From positions 92,189 through 156,188 of the forward strand of contig JBAVIP010000035.1 in assembly GCA_049687015.1 (NCBI GenBank): a stretch of 64,000 nucleotides of DNA, in the 5' to 3' direction. A model generated the notes under the pieces. That model was given only the letters and a program-made list of their open reading frames with translations, was not told the origin of the DNA and did not search any database. This document shows positions 1-9,675 of the stretch, one piece after another (positions within the stretch are counted from its first letter, which is position 1; the number at the start of each line of letters is the position of its first letter). The position numbers were made by a program, and so were the translations under genes. The stretch comes from Methylotenera_A sp049687015 (GTDB lineage Bacteria; Pseudomonadota; Gammaproteobacteria; Burkholderiales; Methylophilaceae).

Positions 1-1
1 C

Positions 2-628
2 ATTATCAGTAACGTAGTCATGATGGGCATGGGCGAGCCGCTCACTAACTATGACAATGTGGTGACCGCCATGCAGATTATGCTGGATGACAGCGCGTAT
101 GGTTTGAGCCGCCGCCGCGTGACGTTATCGACAAGCGGCATCGTGCCTGCAATGGACAGGCTTAAAGAAGATTGCCCGGTAGCGCTGGCAGTCAGCCTGC
201 ATGCACCTAACGACGCGCTGCGCGACCAGATTGTGCCGATCAATAAAAAATATCCGCTTAAAGAATTGATGGCGGCTTGCGAGCGCTATCTGGTAAAAGC
301 GCCACGCGATTTTGTAACGTTTGAATACGTCATGCTGGATGGCGTGAACGACACGGTTGAGCATGCTCACCAGTTGCTTGAAGTAGTGAAAAACGTACCA
401 TGCAAATTCAATTTGATTCCGTTCAATCCGTTCCCTAACAGCGGATACGAAACATCTAAACCTAGCCATATTCGCGTGTTCCGTGATATTTTAATGCAAG
501 CGGGCTATGTGGTCACCGTGCGTAAAACGCGCGGCGAGGATATAGACGCCGCTTGTGGCCAGTTAGCTGGTAAAGTATTAGATAAAACCAAACGTAGCAT
601 AAAAATTCCAATAGAGGCGGTTGCATGA
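2..628 (+). CDS. rlmN: 23S rRNA/tRNA A2 C2-methyltransferase RlmN, 3' part
   Basis: The window opens inside this gene, so only about the last 208 residues are visible and the radical-SAM cysteine cluster lies off the left edge. RlmN methylates C2 of A2503 in 23S rRNA and A37 of some tRNAs. Visible family marks are the SAM-binding stretch MGMGEPL near the start, and RKTRGEDIDAACGQL near the end with the conserved catalytic cysteine. The stop TGA overlaps the start of the next gene in an ATGA, so the two are probably translationally coupled. The first ATG in the window (position 20) is internal, not the start. Confidence 0.95.
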   Translation: MISNVVMMGMGEPLTNYDNVVTAMQIMLDDSAYGLSRRRVTLSTSGIVPAMDRLKEDCPVALAVSLHAPNDALRDQIVPINKKYPLKELMAACERYLVKAPRDFVTFEYVMLDGVNDTVEHAHQLLEVVKNVPCKFNLIPFNPFPNSGYETSKPSHIRVFRDILMQAGYVVTVRKTRGEDIDAACGQLAGKVLDKTKRSIKIPIEAVA

Positions 629-1389
629 AGTTAGATTTAATAAGATTAAGCTTAGTCGCTGTGGCACTAGTTTTAATGAGTGCCTGTGCAACACAGCAGG
701 GCGGTGCCGATGAGTATGGCGAAAGCAAGCTTTCAGCGCGGGCGCGGTCGCACACCGATTTGGGCGCTGCTTATTATCAGCAGAATAAATTAGAAATCGC
801 CCTGGACGAGTTTAATCATGCGATTTCAATAGACCCCAACTATGGGCAAGCCTACAATGGTTTGGGTTTGGTGTATGCAGCGTTAAACGAGGACGCGAAA
901 GCCGATGCAAATTTTAAAAAAGCCATTCAAACACAGCCCAATAGTTCAGAATCGCATAACAACTATGGCAGTTTTTTGTGTTCACGCAAGCGTTACGATG
1001 AGTCAATTGCACATTTTCTAGAAGCCGTTAAAAATCCGCTGTATGCCACACCGAACATAGCTTACGCTAATGCAGGCATTTGTTCTGCACGTAAAAATGA
1101 TGTTAAAAATGCAGAAATATACCTCAATAAAGCGCTGCAGATCGAGCCGCTAACACATTCTGCAGCCGTTCATTTAGCTGAAATTCAGTTCAATCGCGGT
1201 GATGCAAAAACCGCACAAAAAACATTACAGAATACTTTAGTAGCATCGCCTGGCCCAGAGGCTTTATGGCTGGGCATTAAAATTGAGCGCGCTCTAGGAG
1301 GCAAGGATAATGAAGCCAGCTATGCGTTACAACTGCGTCAACAATATCCAAATTCTGAGCAAGCACGGTTACTGTTGAGCGGTCAATAA
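625..1389 (+). CDS. pilF: Type IV pilus biogenesis/stability lipoprotein PilF (PilW)
   Basis: A 254-residue TPR lipoprotein. A signal peptide ends in the lipobox LMSAC, making Cys21 the likely lipidated residue, and several tetratricopeptide repeats fill roughly residues 38-230. In other bacteria PilF/PilW is the outer-membrane pilotin that helps secretin multimers assemble for type IV pili. Position between rlmN and rodZ is the usual betaproteobacterial arrangement, and the 4-bp overlap with rlmN suggests one transcript. No other pilus gene is in the window, so the pilus role rests on family and synteny. Confidence 0.9.
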   Translation: MKLDLIRLSLVAVALVLMSACATQQGGADEYGESKLSARARSHTDLGAAYYQQNKLEIALDEFNHAISIDPNYGQAYNGLGLVYAALNEDAKADANFKKAIQTQPNSSESHNNYGSFLCSRKRYDESIAHFLEAVKNPLYATPNIAYANAGICSARKNDVKNAEIYLNKALQIEPLTHSAAVHLAEIQFNRGDAKTAQKTLQNTLVASPGPEALWLGIKIERALGGKDNEASYALQLRQQYPNSEQARLLLSGQ

Positions 1390-1454
1390 TTAACTAATAA
1401 TCAAAAAACTGCTATTAATTACAGAATATGGTGCTATAAATTTAAGGTGACATC

Positions 1455-2495
1455 ATGGCGCGTAAAGCTAAAGAACCCATTCAAAAATCTAGCCAAGAAC
1501 CCGGTCAACAAGTTGAAATGACACAAAACAATCCACTTTTGCCAGATGATGAGAATCAGACGGAATATGCCGCCCACAACCGATCGCGCTGTGGAGGTGT
1601 GCTGCGTTTGACACGTGAAAATCAAGGCTTGGCCGTGCAGGATATTGCAAGCCGGTTAAGAATTAGCCCTAAGCAAATTGAGGCAATAGAAGCGGATAAT
1701 TTTGCAATCCTGCCTGAGCCGACTATTGTCAGGGGCTTTATCCGCAATTATGCAAAACTGCTTAAAATCAGTGCAGAGCCCTTACTGGACGCTTATAACG
1801 TACTTGTGCCAAGTAACGCGCCGCATGAATTTACTATCAAACCCGCCTCAAATATGAAGGTGACCAGTTACGATAAACCGAAATCCGGGCGTTATATCTG
1901 GGCTGGATTAGCTTTATTAGTAGGTTTGGGCGCGTGGCTGTTTTATCAAAACTACGTTGAGAAACCCAGCCCAATTAAACCTAGCGCGAGTATGAATAGT
2001 GTTGAACCGCTACCAGAGATTGCACTACCCGCGGCGGAGCGTGCAAGTGAGCCGCAAGCGGTTACAGAATTGACTTTGCCAATTGGTTTGCCGCCAGCAG
2101 CTGATGCTAGAGCGACCGTTACCAATGAGGTTGCTAATCAAGCGCTTTCCTCAAATGCCAGTGTAGGTAATGTTGCGCCAGCTAATACACCTGCACCTGA
2201 GCCAATCTCGCCTGGAATTGAGCCAGTTGAGCCAGCCGTTGCTTCCCCGGCAAATGGCACGGCCAGGTTAGAGTTTAATGCGAATCAAGAAACTTGGGTA
2301 AGCGTTGTTGATGTAGCTGGTAAAGAAGTTTTCAATAAGACGATATTCGCTGGCAGCCGCGAAAGCGTTGATATTACACCGCCCGTGAACGTAGTGGTGG
2401 GCAATGCGGGCGCCACCAGTATGAGCATGAATGGCAAGCCTGTCGATTTGGCACCGCACTCGCGTCAAAATGTAGCACACATCAAGCTTGAGTAG
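1455..2495 (+). CDS. rodZ: Cytoskeleton protein RodZ, HTH plus DUF4115
   Basis: A 346-residue bitopic protein. The cytoplasmic N-terminus holds an Xre-type helix-turn-helix (about residues 48-110, with IASRLRISPKQIEAIE), followed by one transmembrane segment (about 147-165), a proline/alanine-rich periplasmic linker and a C-terminal DUF4115 domain (about 265-346). RodZ links MreB to the cell-elongation machinery. The start has an AAGGTGA ribosome binding site. Ahead of the HTH it has about 45 polar residues that look disordered. It lies just upstream of ispG, as in many proteobacteria. Confidence 0.9.
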   Translation: MARKAKEPIQKSSQEPGQQVEMTQNNPLLPDDENQTEYAAHNRSRCGGVLRLTRENQGLAVQDIASRLRISPKQIEAIEADNFAILPEPTIVRGFIRNYAKLLKISAEPLLDAYNVLVPSNAPHEFTIKPASNMKVTSYDKPKSGRYIWAGLALLVGLGAWLFYQNYVEKPSPIKPSASMNSVEPLPEIALPAAERASEPQAVTELTLPIGLPPAADARATVTNEVANQALSSNASVGNVAPANTPAPEPISPGIEPVEPAVASPANGTARLEFNANQETWVSVVDVAGKEVFNKTIFAGSRESVDITPPVNVVVGNAGATSMSMNGKPVDLAPHSRQNVAHIKLE

Positions 2496-2504
2496 TTTTT
2501 AAAT

Positions 2505-3785
2505 ATGCGGCGCAATTCTTTACAAGTGATGATAGGCCATGTGCCTGTGGGCGGTGGTTTACAAGGCGCTGCAATGGCACCGGTCGTAGTGCAAAGCATG
2601 ACCAATACGGATACCGCGGACGCCAAAGCGACTATTCAGCAGGTGTATGAATTGTGGCAAGCGGGTAGCGAAGTGGTGCGTATTACCGTCAATTCTCCCG
2701 AAGCGGCTGCCCAGGTAGCTAATATCCGCGCCGGTTTGGATGCACTGGGCTGTAACGTGCCGCTGGTGGGCGATTTTCATTACAACGGCCACAAGCTGTT
2801 AAGTGCTTATCCAGATTGTGCCAAGGCCTTGGCTAAATACCGCATTAATCCGGGCAATGTAGGCAAGGGTAGTAAGCGCGATGAGCAGTTTGCCAGCATG
2901 ATAGAAGCGGCAATTCAATACAAAAAATCGGTGCGCATTGGTGTCAATTGGGGCAGTTTGGATCAAGCCAAAATGGCGCAGATGATGGATGACAACGGCA
3001 AATCTGCCAATCCCATGCCATCCGATGAATTGATGCGCGAGGCGCTTATTCAATCGGCGCTCGAAAGTGCGCAACAGGCTGTGGATATTGGTCTGCAGCC
3101 TAATCAGATTATCATCTCCTGCAAAGTAAGCAACGTGCAGGATCTGGTCAAAGTGTATCGCGAGCTGGCCAAACGTTGCGATTATCCTCTGCATTTGGGT
3201 TTAACCGAAGCGGGCATGGGCAGCAAGGGTATCGTGGCTTCGACGGCAGCCCTGTCATTGCTGTTGCAGGAAGGCATTGGCGATACCATTCGCGTGAGCC
3301 TCACGCCGGAGCCAAATGAATCGCGCACCAAGGAAGTCGTCGTGGCGCAGGAAATTCTGCAAACCATGGGCATTCGGTCATTCACGCCATTGGTAACTGC
3401 TTGCCCAGGTTGCGGACGTACGACTTCGACTTATTTTCAAGAACTGGCCATGCAGATTCAAAGCTATTTACGCAATCAAATGCCAGTTTGGCGTAAAAGC
3501 TACCCGGGCGTAGAGAATATGAGTGTGGCGGTGATGGGCTGTGTGGTGAATGGCCCGGGCGAATCCAAATTGGCTAATATTGGCATCAGTTTACCCGGCA
3601 CGGGTGAAGTGCCAGTCGCGCCGGTGTTTGTGGATGGCGAAAAAACCGTGACGCTGAAAGGCGACAACATCGCACAAGAGTTTCAGGCGATTGTTGAAGA
3701 TTATGTGCAAAAAAACTATGCGGAAGGCGGCAAACTCCGTCTTAATTTAACCCAAAAAACCATCCCAATTTCAGCCGTTAATTAA
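2505..3785 (+). CDS. ispG: 4-hydroxy-3-methylbut-2-en-1-yl diphosphate synthase (IspG/GcpE)
   Basis: A 426-residue iron-sulfur enzyme of the non-mevalonate (MEP) isoprenoid pathway, converting the cyclic diphosphate MEcPP to HMBPP. The N-terminal barrel begins with PVGGG, and the C-terminal 4Fe-4S part has CPGCGRT and CVVNGPGE, the three expected cluster cysteines. The length fits the bacterial form without the plant-type insert. It starts 10 bp after rodZ and ends 8 bp before hisS. No clear Shine-Dalgarno stands before the chosen ATG, so the start rests on alignment with the family N-terminus. Confidence 0.96.
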   Translation: MRRNSLQVMIGHVPVGGGLQGAAMAPVVVQSMTNTDTADAKATIQQVYELWQAGSEVVRITVNSPEAAAQVANIRAGLDALGCNVPLVGDFHYNGHKLLSAYPDCAKALAKYRINPGNVGKGSKRDEQFASMIEAAIQYKKSVRIGVNWGSLDQAKMAQMMDDNGKSANPMPSDELMREALIQSALESAQQAVDIGLQPNQIIISCKVSNVQDLVKVYRELAKRCDYPLHLGLTEAGMGSKGIVASTAALSLLLQEGIGDTIRVSLTPEPNESRTKEVVVAQEILQTMGIRSFTPLVTACPGCGRTTSTYFQELAMQIQSYLRNQMPVWRKSYPGVENMSVAVMGCVVNGPGESKLANIGISLPGTGEVPVAPVFVDGEKTVTLKGDNIAQEFQAIVEDYVQKNYAEGGKLRLNLTQKTIPISAVN

Positions 3786-3792
3786 AATAAAA

Positions 3793-5052
3793 ATGAATCA
3801 AAAGTTCCAATCCATTAAAGGCTTTTACGACATTCTGCCGGAAGCCGCACCGTTGTGGTTTAAGCTGGAAGACACAGCCAGACGAGTTTTGACGCAATAT
3901 GGGTACAACAATATCCGCATGCCGCTGGTGGAAACCACGGATTTATTCGTGCGCAGTGTGGGTGAGCATACCGATATTGTCGAAAAGGAAATGTACTCGT
4001 GGGAAGACGCGCTGAATGGCGACAAACTCACGCTGCGCCCGGAAGGCACGGCGGGCTGCGTGCGAGCCGTTATTGAGCATAATCTAACCTATAACGGGCC
4101 GCAGCGTTTGTGGTATTGCGGTGCGATGTTTCGGCACGAGAACGTGCAAAAAGGCCGTCAACGCCAGTTTCACCAGATTGGTGTTGAAGCTTTTGGGTAT
4201 GAGTCGCCCGATGTGGATGCCGAGCAGATTGTGTTATTGGCGAGACTTTGGCGCGAATTGGGCATTCAGGATGTCGAGTTGCAAATCAATAGCATTGGCG
4301 ATGCGCATGAGCGTACAGCGTACCGCAACACGCTTATAACTTACTTTGAGCATCATGCTGAATTGCTGGACGAAGACGCCAAACGCCGCTTGCATACCAA
4401 TCCGCTGCGTATTCTGGATAGCAAAAATCCACGCATGCAAGCCATGTGCGAGACGGCGCCAAAGCTAATGGATTGCCTGACTGAATCGAGCCGAACGCAT
4501 TTTGAAAAATTGTGTCAATTATTAAGCGATGCTGGCGTAGCTTACAGCATCAACAACAGATTGGTACGCGGCTTGGATTACTATAATCGTACCGTGTTTG
4601 AGTGGGTAACGACCAAGCTGGGCGCGCAAGGTACGATAGCAGCCGGTGGGCGTTACGACACGTTAGTAGAACGTTTGGGCGGCAACGCTACACCTGCATG
4701 CGGCTTTGGTATTGGCTTGGAGCGCGTATTCTTGTTGATGCAGGAAGATGGAGTGACTGCAAGCAACGCACTTGATGTATATCTTGTGAATGCGGGTGAA
4801 TTAGCGGAAAAACAAGCTTTTTCTGCCGCAGAAACCTTGCGCAGTGCGGGTTTGAGCGTGGTGCTGCATGCAGGTGGCGGCAGTTTTAAATCGCAAATGA
4901 AAAAAGCAGATAGAAGTGGCGCGCGCTATGCGGCAATTTTGGGTGATGATGAAGCAGCAGCGAATGAAATATCGCTGAAACCTTTATTACAGGCGGGTGA
5001 GCAAGTTAGATGTAAATTAAATGAAGTTGCGAAACACATGGGAGCTTTATGA
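3793..5052 (+). CDS. hisS: Histidyl-tRNA synthetase
   Basis: A 419-residue class II aminoacyl-tRNA synthetase that charges tRNA-His. Visible are the N-terminal KGFYDILP, motif 2 with FRHENVQKGRQRQFHQ, the histidine motifs LVRGLDYYNRTVFEW and AAGGRYD, and motif 3 GFGIGLER, followed by the C-terminal anticodon-binding domain. Length is normal. The stop overlaps the start of the SIMPL gene. A paralogue without synthetase function, hisZ, is encoded at 30.7 kb. Confidence 0.97.
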   Translation: MNQKFQSIKGFYDILPEAAPLWFKLEDTARRVLTQYGYNNIRMPLVETTDLFVRSVGEHTDIVEKEMYSWEDALNGDKLTLRPEGTAGCVRAVIEHNLTYNGPQRLWYCGAMFRHENVQKGRQRQFHQIGVEAFGYESPDVDAEQIVLLARLWRELGIQDVELQINSIGDAHERTAYRNTLITYFEHHAELLDEDAKRRLHTNPLRILDSKNPRMQAMCETAPKLMDCLTESSRTHFEKLCQLLSDAGVAYSINNRLVRGLDYYNRTVFEWVTTKLGAQGTIAAGGRYDTLVERLGGNATPACGFGIGLERVFLLMQEDGVTASNALDVYLVNAGELAEKQAFSAAETLRSAGLSVVLHAGGGSFKSQMKKADRSGARYAAILGDDEAAANEISLKPLLQAGEQVRCKLNEVAKHMGAL

Positions 5053-5804
5053 TGACTGAACAAAAAGATTTTCCCAAAGCGATGATGGTTTTAGGTTTGC
5101 TGCTGGCTATCGGCATGGCCAGTGCCGCGTTTATTCTGGGTGTGCAGGCCAAGCGGGCGGTATCTGGTCAGCAATCCATCACGGTAAAAGGTTTGGCTGA
5201 AAAGCCCATTAAAGCAGACAGTGCCGAGTGGGTGATTAGCGTAGGGGTAACGCACGCCACGCAAGCGGGCGCATTAGAAAATCTCGCTGTGGAACGCAAA
5301 GTGGTAGAAGCGTTTTTGGATGAACAGGGCTTGGGTCAGGAAACGCGAGCGATAGAAGTTGAATCATTGCTGCCACATTTCGAAGAGGTGTTTATTAAAG
5401 ACACACCGCGCCAGGTGCAAAAGGGTTTTGATGCTTTTCAAAATGTGCGTGTGAGCAGTAAAGATTTGGAAAAAATAACCAATGCAAACAAAGCCTTGCT
5501 AAAATTACGTGCAGAAAATCACCCAGTAACTGCACAGCCACCTAATTATCTGGTGAGTAATTTAGAAACCATTAAAATGTCGCTGATTGCCGATGCGACT
5601 AAAAATGCCCGTTCGCGCGCAACAGAGTTTGTGAAGCAGGATGGCGTAAAAGTAGGTGTGATGAAATCGGCTTCGCAGGGCGCATTTTACATACTGCCTG
5701 TGGGCGGCGATGCAGGCGATGACAGCTACGGCGGGGTTTACGATAAATCCACCATCGATAAAATTGCACGAGTGGTTGTCACAATCGTCTATAACATCGA
5801 ATAA
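5049..5804 (+). CDS. SIMPL (DUF541) domain protein
   Basis: A 251-residue protein with an N-terminal signal anchor (about residues 10-32) and a SIMPL/DUF541 domain over the rest, recognisable from QSITVKGLAEKPIKADSAEW and the C-terminal VVVTIVYNIE. SIMPL proteins are envelope or periplasmic, and their biochemical role is not settled; some affect oxidative-stress tolerance. The start overlaps the hisS stop, and a second ATG at 5052 is equally possible. The position within the hisS transcript suggests co-expression but says nothing about function. Confidence 0.85.
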   Translation: MMTEQKDFPKAMMVLGLLLAIGMASAAFILGVQAKRAVSGQQSITVKGLAEKPIKADSAEWVISVGVTHATQAGALENLAVERKVVEAFLDEQGLGQETRAIEVESLLPHFEEVFIKDTPRQVQKGFDAFQNVRVSSKDLEKITNANKALLKLRAENHPVTAQPPNYLVSNLETIKMSLIADATKNARSRATEFVKQDGVKVGVMKSASQGAFYILPVGGDAGDDSYGGVYDKSTIDKIARVVVTIVYNIE

Positions 5805-5943
5805 TATGCAAAACTTATTTTTCGGGCGCATTGCTTTGTTGCGCGGTACTCGCAATCCTCATGTATAACCACATACATTCCGGTTGCTGCGTTCCGTGCG
5901 CCGCACACTGCATCCCGAAACTTTAAGTCTTGTAAGCAAAAAT

Positions 5944-6780
5944 ATGAATGAAATATTAAATATTCAAAATCTCAGCATTACACCCAAAAATGCGCCAAAT
6001 CGTCTCTTGGTCAAAGATGTTTCGCTGAATTTATCGGCGGGAAAAACCACCTGTATTGTCGGTGAATCAGGCAGCGGAAAAAGTTTAACTGCCTTGAGCA
6101 TCATGGGTTTGTTATCGTCGCAATTGCAAGCACAAGGCAGTATACAGTTTCAAGGGCAAGAGCTTACCAAGCTCGATAATAAAGCCTTGCAAAGCATACG
6201 TGGTGCAAAAATCGGCATGATTTTTCAGGAGCCTATGACTTCTTTGAATCCGGTTCTGACTGTCGGTTATCAAATTGGTGAGACGCTTGCAGCACATTTG
6301 GGCTTGAAGGGCTCAGGTCTTAAGCTGCGGATAGAGAGCTTGCTGCAACAGGTCGGCATCCCAATCGAACGCGCCGATAGTTACCCTGATGAGCTTTCTG
6401 GCGGGCAGCGCCAGCGTGTCATGATCGCCATGAGCATTGCCTGTGAACCTGCACTGCTGATCGCCGATGAACCAACAACTGCCCTGGATGTGACGGTGCA
6501 GGCACAGATTCTGCAATTGCTGGACGAGCTTAAAACGCGCATGAATATGGCCATGTTGTTCATTACGCATGATTTTGGCGTAGTAGCGGATATTGCCGAT
6601 GATGTCATTGTGATGTTCAGGGGCGAAATTGTCGAAACCGGAACTAAATATGAAGTATTGAATAAGCCAAAACATCCGTACACCAAGGCGCTGTTGGCTT
6701 GCGTGCCAGATGCTGAAGGCAAAAAGCAACTGAAACCGATTGATTACGCCTGGCTAAATGATAAGAAAGATGCGGCATGA
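5944..6780 (+). CDS. Peptide/nickel-type ABC transporter ATP-binding protein (first of a pair)
   Basis: A 278-residue ATPase of the OppD/DppD type. Walker A is GESGSGKS, the signature is LSGGQRQRV, Walker B is LLIADEPTTALD, and the C-terminal tail has the oligopeptide-type region KPKHPYTKALLACVP. The ATG at 5944 is chosen because it begins the normal MNEILNIQNL N-terminus; a longer frame from 5884 would run through an untranslated-looking stretch. It overlaps the next ATPase by ATGA. No permease or binding protein gene is adjacent, so substrate is unknown. Together the pair resembles a split YejF. Confidence 0.88.
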   Translation: MNEILNIQNLSITPKNAPNRLLVKDVSLNLSAGKTTCIVGESGSGKSLTALSIMGLLSSQLQAQGSIQFQGQELTKLDNKALQSIRGAKIGMIFQEPMTSLNPVLTVGYQIGETLAAHLGLKGSGLKLRIESLLQQVGIPIERADSYPDELSGGQRQRVMIAMSIACEPALLIADEPTTALDVTVQAQILQLLDELKTRMNMAMLFITHDFGVVADIADDVIVMFRGEIVETGTKYEVLNKPKHPYTKALLACVPDAEGKKQLKPIDYAWLNDKKDAA

Positions 6781-7574
6781 GCGACATTATTTTGCAGGCC
6801 AATCATTTGGTAAAAACCTACATGCAGCGCAGCGGGCGTTTCGGCTTTGGTAGCACGCAAATCAAGGCTTTGGACGACGTGAGCATTGCATTAAAGGCCG
6901 GCTCAACGCTTGCGGTAGTGGGTGAATCTGGCAGCGGAAAATCCACGCTGGCGCGTTGTCTGTTACAATTACACCCCTTTGATAGCGGCGAAGTGCTGTT
7001 TCAGGGCCATGACCTTGGCAAACTTAATGGTCAAGCCTTGCGTGATGTGCGTAAGCATCTGCAAATGGTGTTTCAGGATCCGTTTGCATCACTTAACCCA
7101 CGTATGCGCGTGGGTGAAATTGTAGGCGAAGGTTTGTTGATTCACAGCTTGGGCAGCGCCGTAGAACAAAAACAAAAAGTGTATCAGATGCTGGAACGTG
7201 TTGGTTTGGAAGTGGCTGATGCGCAAAAGTATCCGCACCAGTTTTCGGGCGGGCAGCGGCAGCGCATTGGCATTGCGCGCGCATTGGTGCTAGAGCCCAA
7301 AGTGGTGGTATGTGATGAGCCGGTTTCTGCGTTAGATGTATCAGTACAAGCGCAAATATTGCTATTACTCAAAGCGTTGCAGCAAGAAATGAACTTGAGT
7401 TACATTTTTATTAGCCATGATTTACGCGTGGTGCGGCATATAGCCGATGAAATGGTAGTGATGAACCAAGGCAAGATTGTGGAGCAGGGCAAGGTTGTTG
7501 ACATTTATAACGCGCCGCAACAGCCCTATACACAACAGTTGTTAAATGCAATCCCAGGCCGAAAAGCGGCTTAA
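6777..7574 (+). CDS. Peptide/nickel-type ABC transporter ATP-binding protein (second of a pair)
   Basis: A 265-residue ATPase of the OppF/DppF type with Walker A GESGSGKST, signature FSGGQRQRIGIARAL, Walker B VVVCDEPVSALD and the C-terminal PQQPYTQQLLNAIPG. It overlaps the first ATPase by 4 bp, so the two should be made in equal amounts and form a heterodimer. In YejF-type microcin C/peptide importers the two halves are one polypeptide; here they are separate genes. The membrane partners must be encoded elsewhere. Confidence 0.88.
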   Translation: MSDIILQANHLVKTYMQRSGRFGFGSTQIKALDDVSIALKAGSTLAVVGESGSGKSTLARCLLQLHPFDSGEVLFQGHDLGKLNGQALRDVRKHLQMVFQDPFASLNPRMRVGEIVGEGLLIHSLGSAVEQKQKVYQMLERVGLEVADAQKYPHQFSGGQRQRIGIARALVLEPKVVVCDEPVSALDVSVQAQILLLLKALQQEMNLSYIFISHDLRVVRHIADEMVVMNQGKIVEQGKVVDIYNAPQQPYTQQLLNAIPGRKAA

Positions 7575-7610
7575 AATTTAGAGATAGAAAACTTAGTTAG
7601 AAAGAAAAGT

Positions 7611-8237
7611 ATGGCATACGATTTAGAAGAGCAAGAGCAGTTAGACGAATTTAAAGCTTGGTGGAAAAAAAATGGCAGCATGGTTACCAATCTGGTATTG
7701 GCTGCGTTGGTGGCTTATGCTGCTTGGCAAGGCTATCATTGGTTTCAAAATAAAAAAGCAGTGGAGGCCTCTGCTTTGTATCAAACTTTAGTGGTAACCG
7801 ATTTAGCCAAAATTGCCGATATTAAAACGCAATCGGCAAAATTGATGTCAAGCTTTGACGGCACGCCTTACGCTGGCCGTGCCGCTGTGTTTGCGGCAAA
7901 AGCCAATTTTGCGGCTAATGACAGCAAAAGTGCTAAATCGCAGCTGGAATGGGCAATAAAAAATGCAAAAGAAAGCGCTGTGCAAGCCATTGCTGGCTTG
8001 CAACTGGCGGGTATTTTGTTTGAGGAAAAAAATTATGATGAGGCGCAAAAAGTGCTCGCAGCTATTACTGACAAGGGTTACGAAGGACTAAAAGCAAACT
8101 TGCAGGGTGATATATTGCTGGCGCAGGGTAAAAATGCAGAGGCAAAAAAAGCCTATCAAACTGCATTAGAAAACCTGGATAGCCAAGGCAAAATGCATCG
8201 GTACGTACAACAAAAACTTGAGTCGCTTGGTGTTTAA
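7611..8237 (+). CDS. yfgM: YfgM-family TPR protein, SecYEG-associated
   Basis: A 208-residue protein with a cytoplasmic N-terminus rich in acidic residues, one transmembrane helix (about residues 22-42) and a periplasmic TPR-like region. In E. coli, YfgM binds the SecYEG translocon and links it to periplasmic chaperones. The order hisS ... yfgM-bamB-der is conserved widely in proteobacteria and supports the call more than sequence detail does. Start has an AGAAAG sequence a few bases upstream. Confidence 0.85.
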   Translation: MAYDLEEQEQLDEFKAWWKKNGSMVTNLVLAALVAYAAWQGYHWFQNKKAVEASALYQTLVVTDLAKIADIKTQSAKLMSSFDGTPYAGRAAVFAAKANFAANDSKSAKSQLEWAIKNAKESAVQAIAGLQLAGILFEEKNYDEAQKVLAAITDKGYEGLKANLQGDILLAQGKNAEAKKAYQTALENLDSQGKMHRYVQQKLESLGV

Positions 8238-8282
8238 TCGGCGTTTGATTTTAGCTTGGATATATTTTAATTACAGGTAGTT

Positions 8283-9665
8283 ATGACTTTTTTAAAACAA
8301 TTTCGATTTTCCCTAATCCTTGGCCTTGCACTGCTTGCAGGCTGCAGCACACTTACTGAATTAAGGGCTGATCTTGCCGACAAGGTATTTGGTCGCGAAC
8401 CACCTAATCCACCGGCTGTGCTTGAAGAGATCAAGCCGACCTATACCGCAAAAATTGACTGGTCTGGCAACACAGGGAAAACCGAAAGATACGATTACAC
8501 GCCTGCGCTAGATTCCAGTGCAGTGTACGCTTCTAATGCAGCGGGCGAGATCATCAAGCTGGATGTTAACAAAGGCCGCCAATTATGGCGCGTGAACGTT
8601 GGCGAACCTATCAGTGGCGGCGTTGGCATTGGCGCTGGCATTATATTGGTGGGCACCAATAAAGGTAACGTCCATGCGTATGACACTGCAGGCAAGCCGC
8701 TATGGAAAGCCAAAGTTTCCAGCGAGATTTTGAGCGTGCCGCGCTATTTTGATGGCATGGCGATTGTACGCACCGGCGATAATCATATTTTTGGTCTTGA
8801 TGCGACCGATGGCAGCCGTAAATGGGTGTATGAGCGCATTAGCCCAGCACTGATTCTAAGAAGCAGCGTCGGCATTGTGGTAGACGGCGGCGCAGTATAC
8901 GCAGGTTTTGCGGGTGGTAAGTTAGTGGCGATTCGCGCAGATAATGGCAAATTATTGTGGGAGGCCACCGTTGCACAACCCAAAGGCGTGACAGAAATTG
9001 AGCGTATTGCCGACATTACCAGCTTGCCAGTGGTTGATGGGCCTTTGATTTATGCAGTGGCTTATCAAGGTAAAATCGCCGCTGTAGATCGTGTGAGTGG
9101 CAAAGTTTTATGGAATCGTGACATTTCCAGCTACAGTGGTTTAAATGCCGAAGATGCCAAGATATTTGTTTCACACATACTTGGCGCAGTATATTCATTA
9201 GATTACGAAACCGGCAAAACGTTTTGGCGCCAAGGCGCGCTGGCAAATCGCCGCCTTACCGCGCCACTGCCTATGGGTAGCGTCATCGCCGTAGGCGATT
9301 TAGAAGGGTATATTCACTTTTTAACGCGTGATGAAGGTAAATTTGCTGCACGTATTAAATTGGATAGTAACGCCGTCATGTCTCTCATTCCTGGATCTAC
9401 TACAACGCAACTCATCGCCGAAACGCGCGATGGCGGCTTATATGCCGTTAGTGTGGCAGAACTAAATGTCAAGTCAACTTCGCCAGTAGCACGGCCTGAG
9501 CCAGCAAAACGCCTTGAGCCAGCACCAGAATCTACCACGTCTGAGCCCAGTGCAGGTGGCAATGAGCGCAGCATTCTGTTCAAAAATGATTCAATTTTGC
9601 TACCAGACCAGCAGCCAGATAACAATACTACGCCTGGCATTGCCCTACCCAGCACAGAGCCTTAA
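8283..9665 (+). CDS. bamB: Outer-membrane assembly lipoprotein BamB
   Basis: A 460-residue lipoprotein with lipobox LLAGC (Cys21) and a PQQ/WD-type beta-propeller made of repeats such as DVNKGRQLWRVN, DTAGKPLWKAK and DRVSGKVLWNRD. BamB belongs to the BAM complex that inserts beta-barrel proteins in the outer membrane; BamD of the same complex is encoded at 11.5-12.3 kb. The C-terminal 60 or so residues are a low-complexity proline/serine tail longer than in E. coli BamB (392 residues). der begins 10 bp after the stop. Confidence 0.95.
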   Translation: MTFLKQFRFSLILGLALLAGCSTLTELRADLADKVFGREPPNPPAVLEEIKPTYTAKIDWSGNTGKTERYDYTPALDSSAVYASNAAGEIIKLDVNKGRQLWRVNVGEPISGGVGIGAGIILVGTNKGNVHAYDTAGKPLWKAKVSSEILSVPRYFDGMAIVRTGDNHIFGLDATDGSRKWVYERISPALILRSSVGIVVDGGAVYAGFAGGKLVAIRADNGKLLWEATVAQPKGVTEIERIADITSLPVVDGPLIYAVAYQGKIAAVDRVSGKVLWNRDISSYSGLNAEDAKIFVSHILGAVYSLDYETGKTFWRQGALANRRLTAPLPMGSVIAVGDLEGYIHFLTRDEGKFAARIKLDSNAVMSLIPGSTTTQLIAETRDGGLYAVSVAELNVKSTSPVARPEPAKRLEPAPESTTSEPSAGGNERSILFKNDSILLPDQQPDNNTTPGIALPSTEP

Positions 9666-9675
9666 TCACTTCATC

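Noticed and set aside
5884..5943. 20-codon N-terminal extension of the first ABC ATPase
   Set aside because: The added residues do not match the family and lie in an intergenic-looking stretch; ATG at 5944 begins the normal N-terminus.
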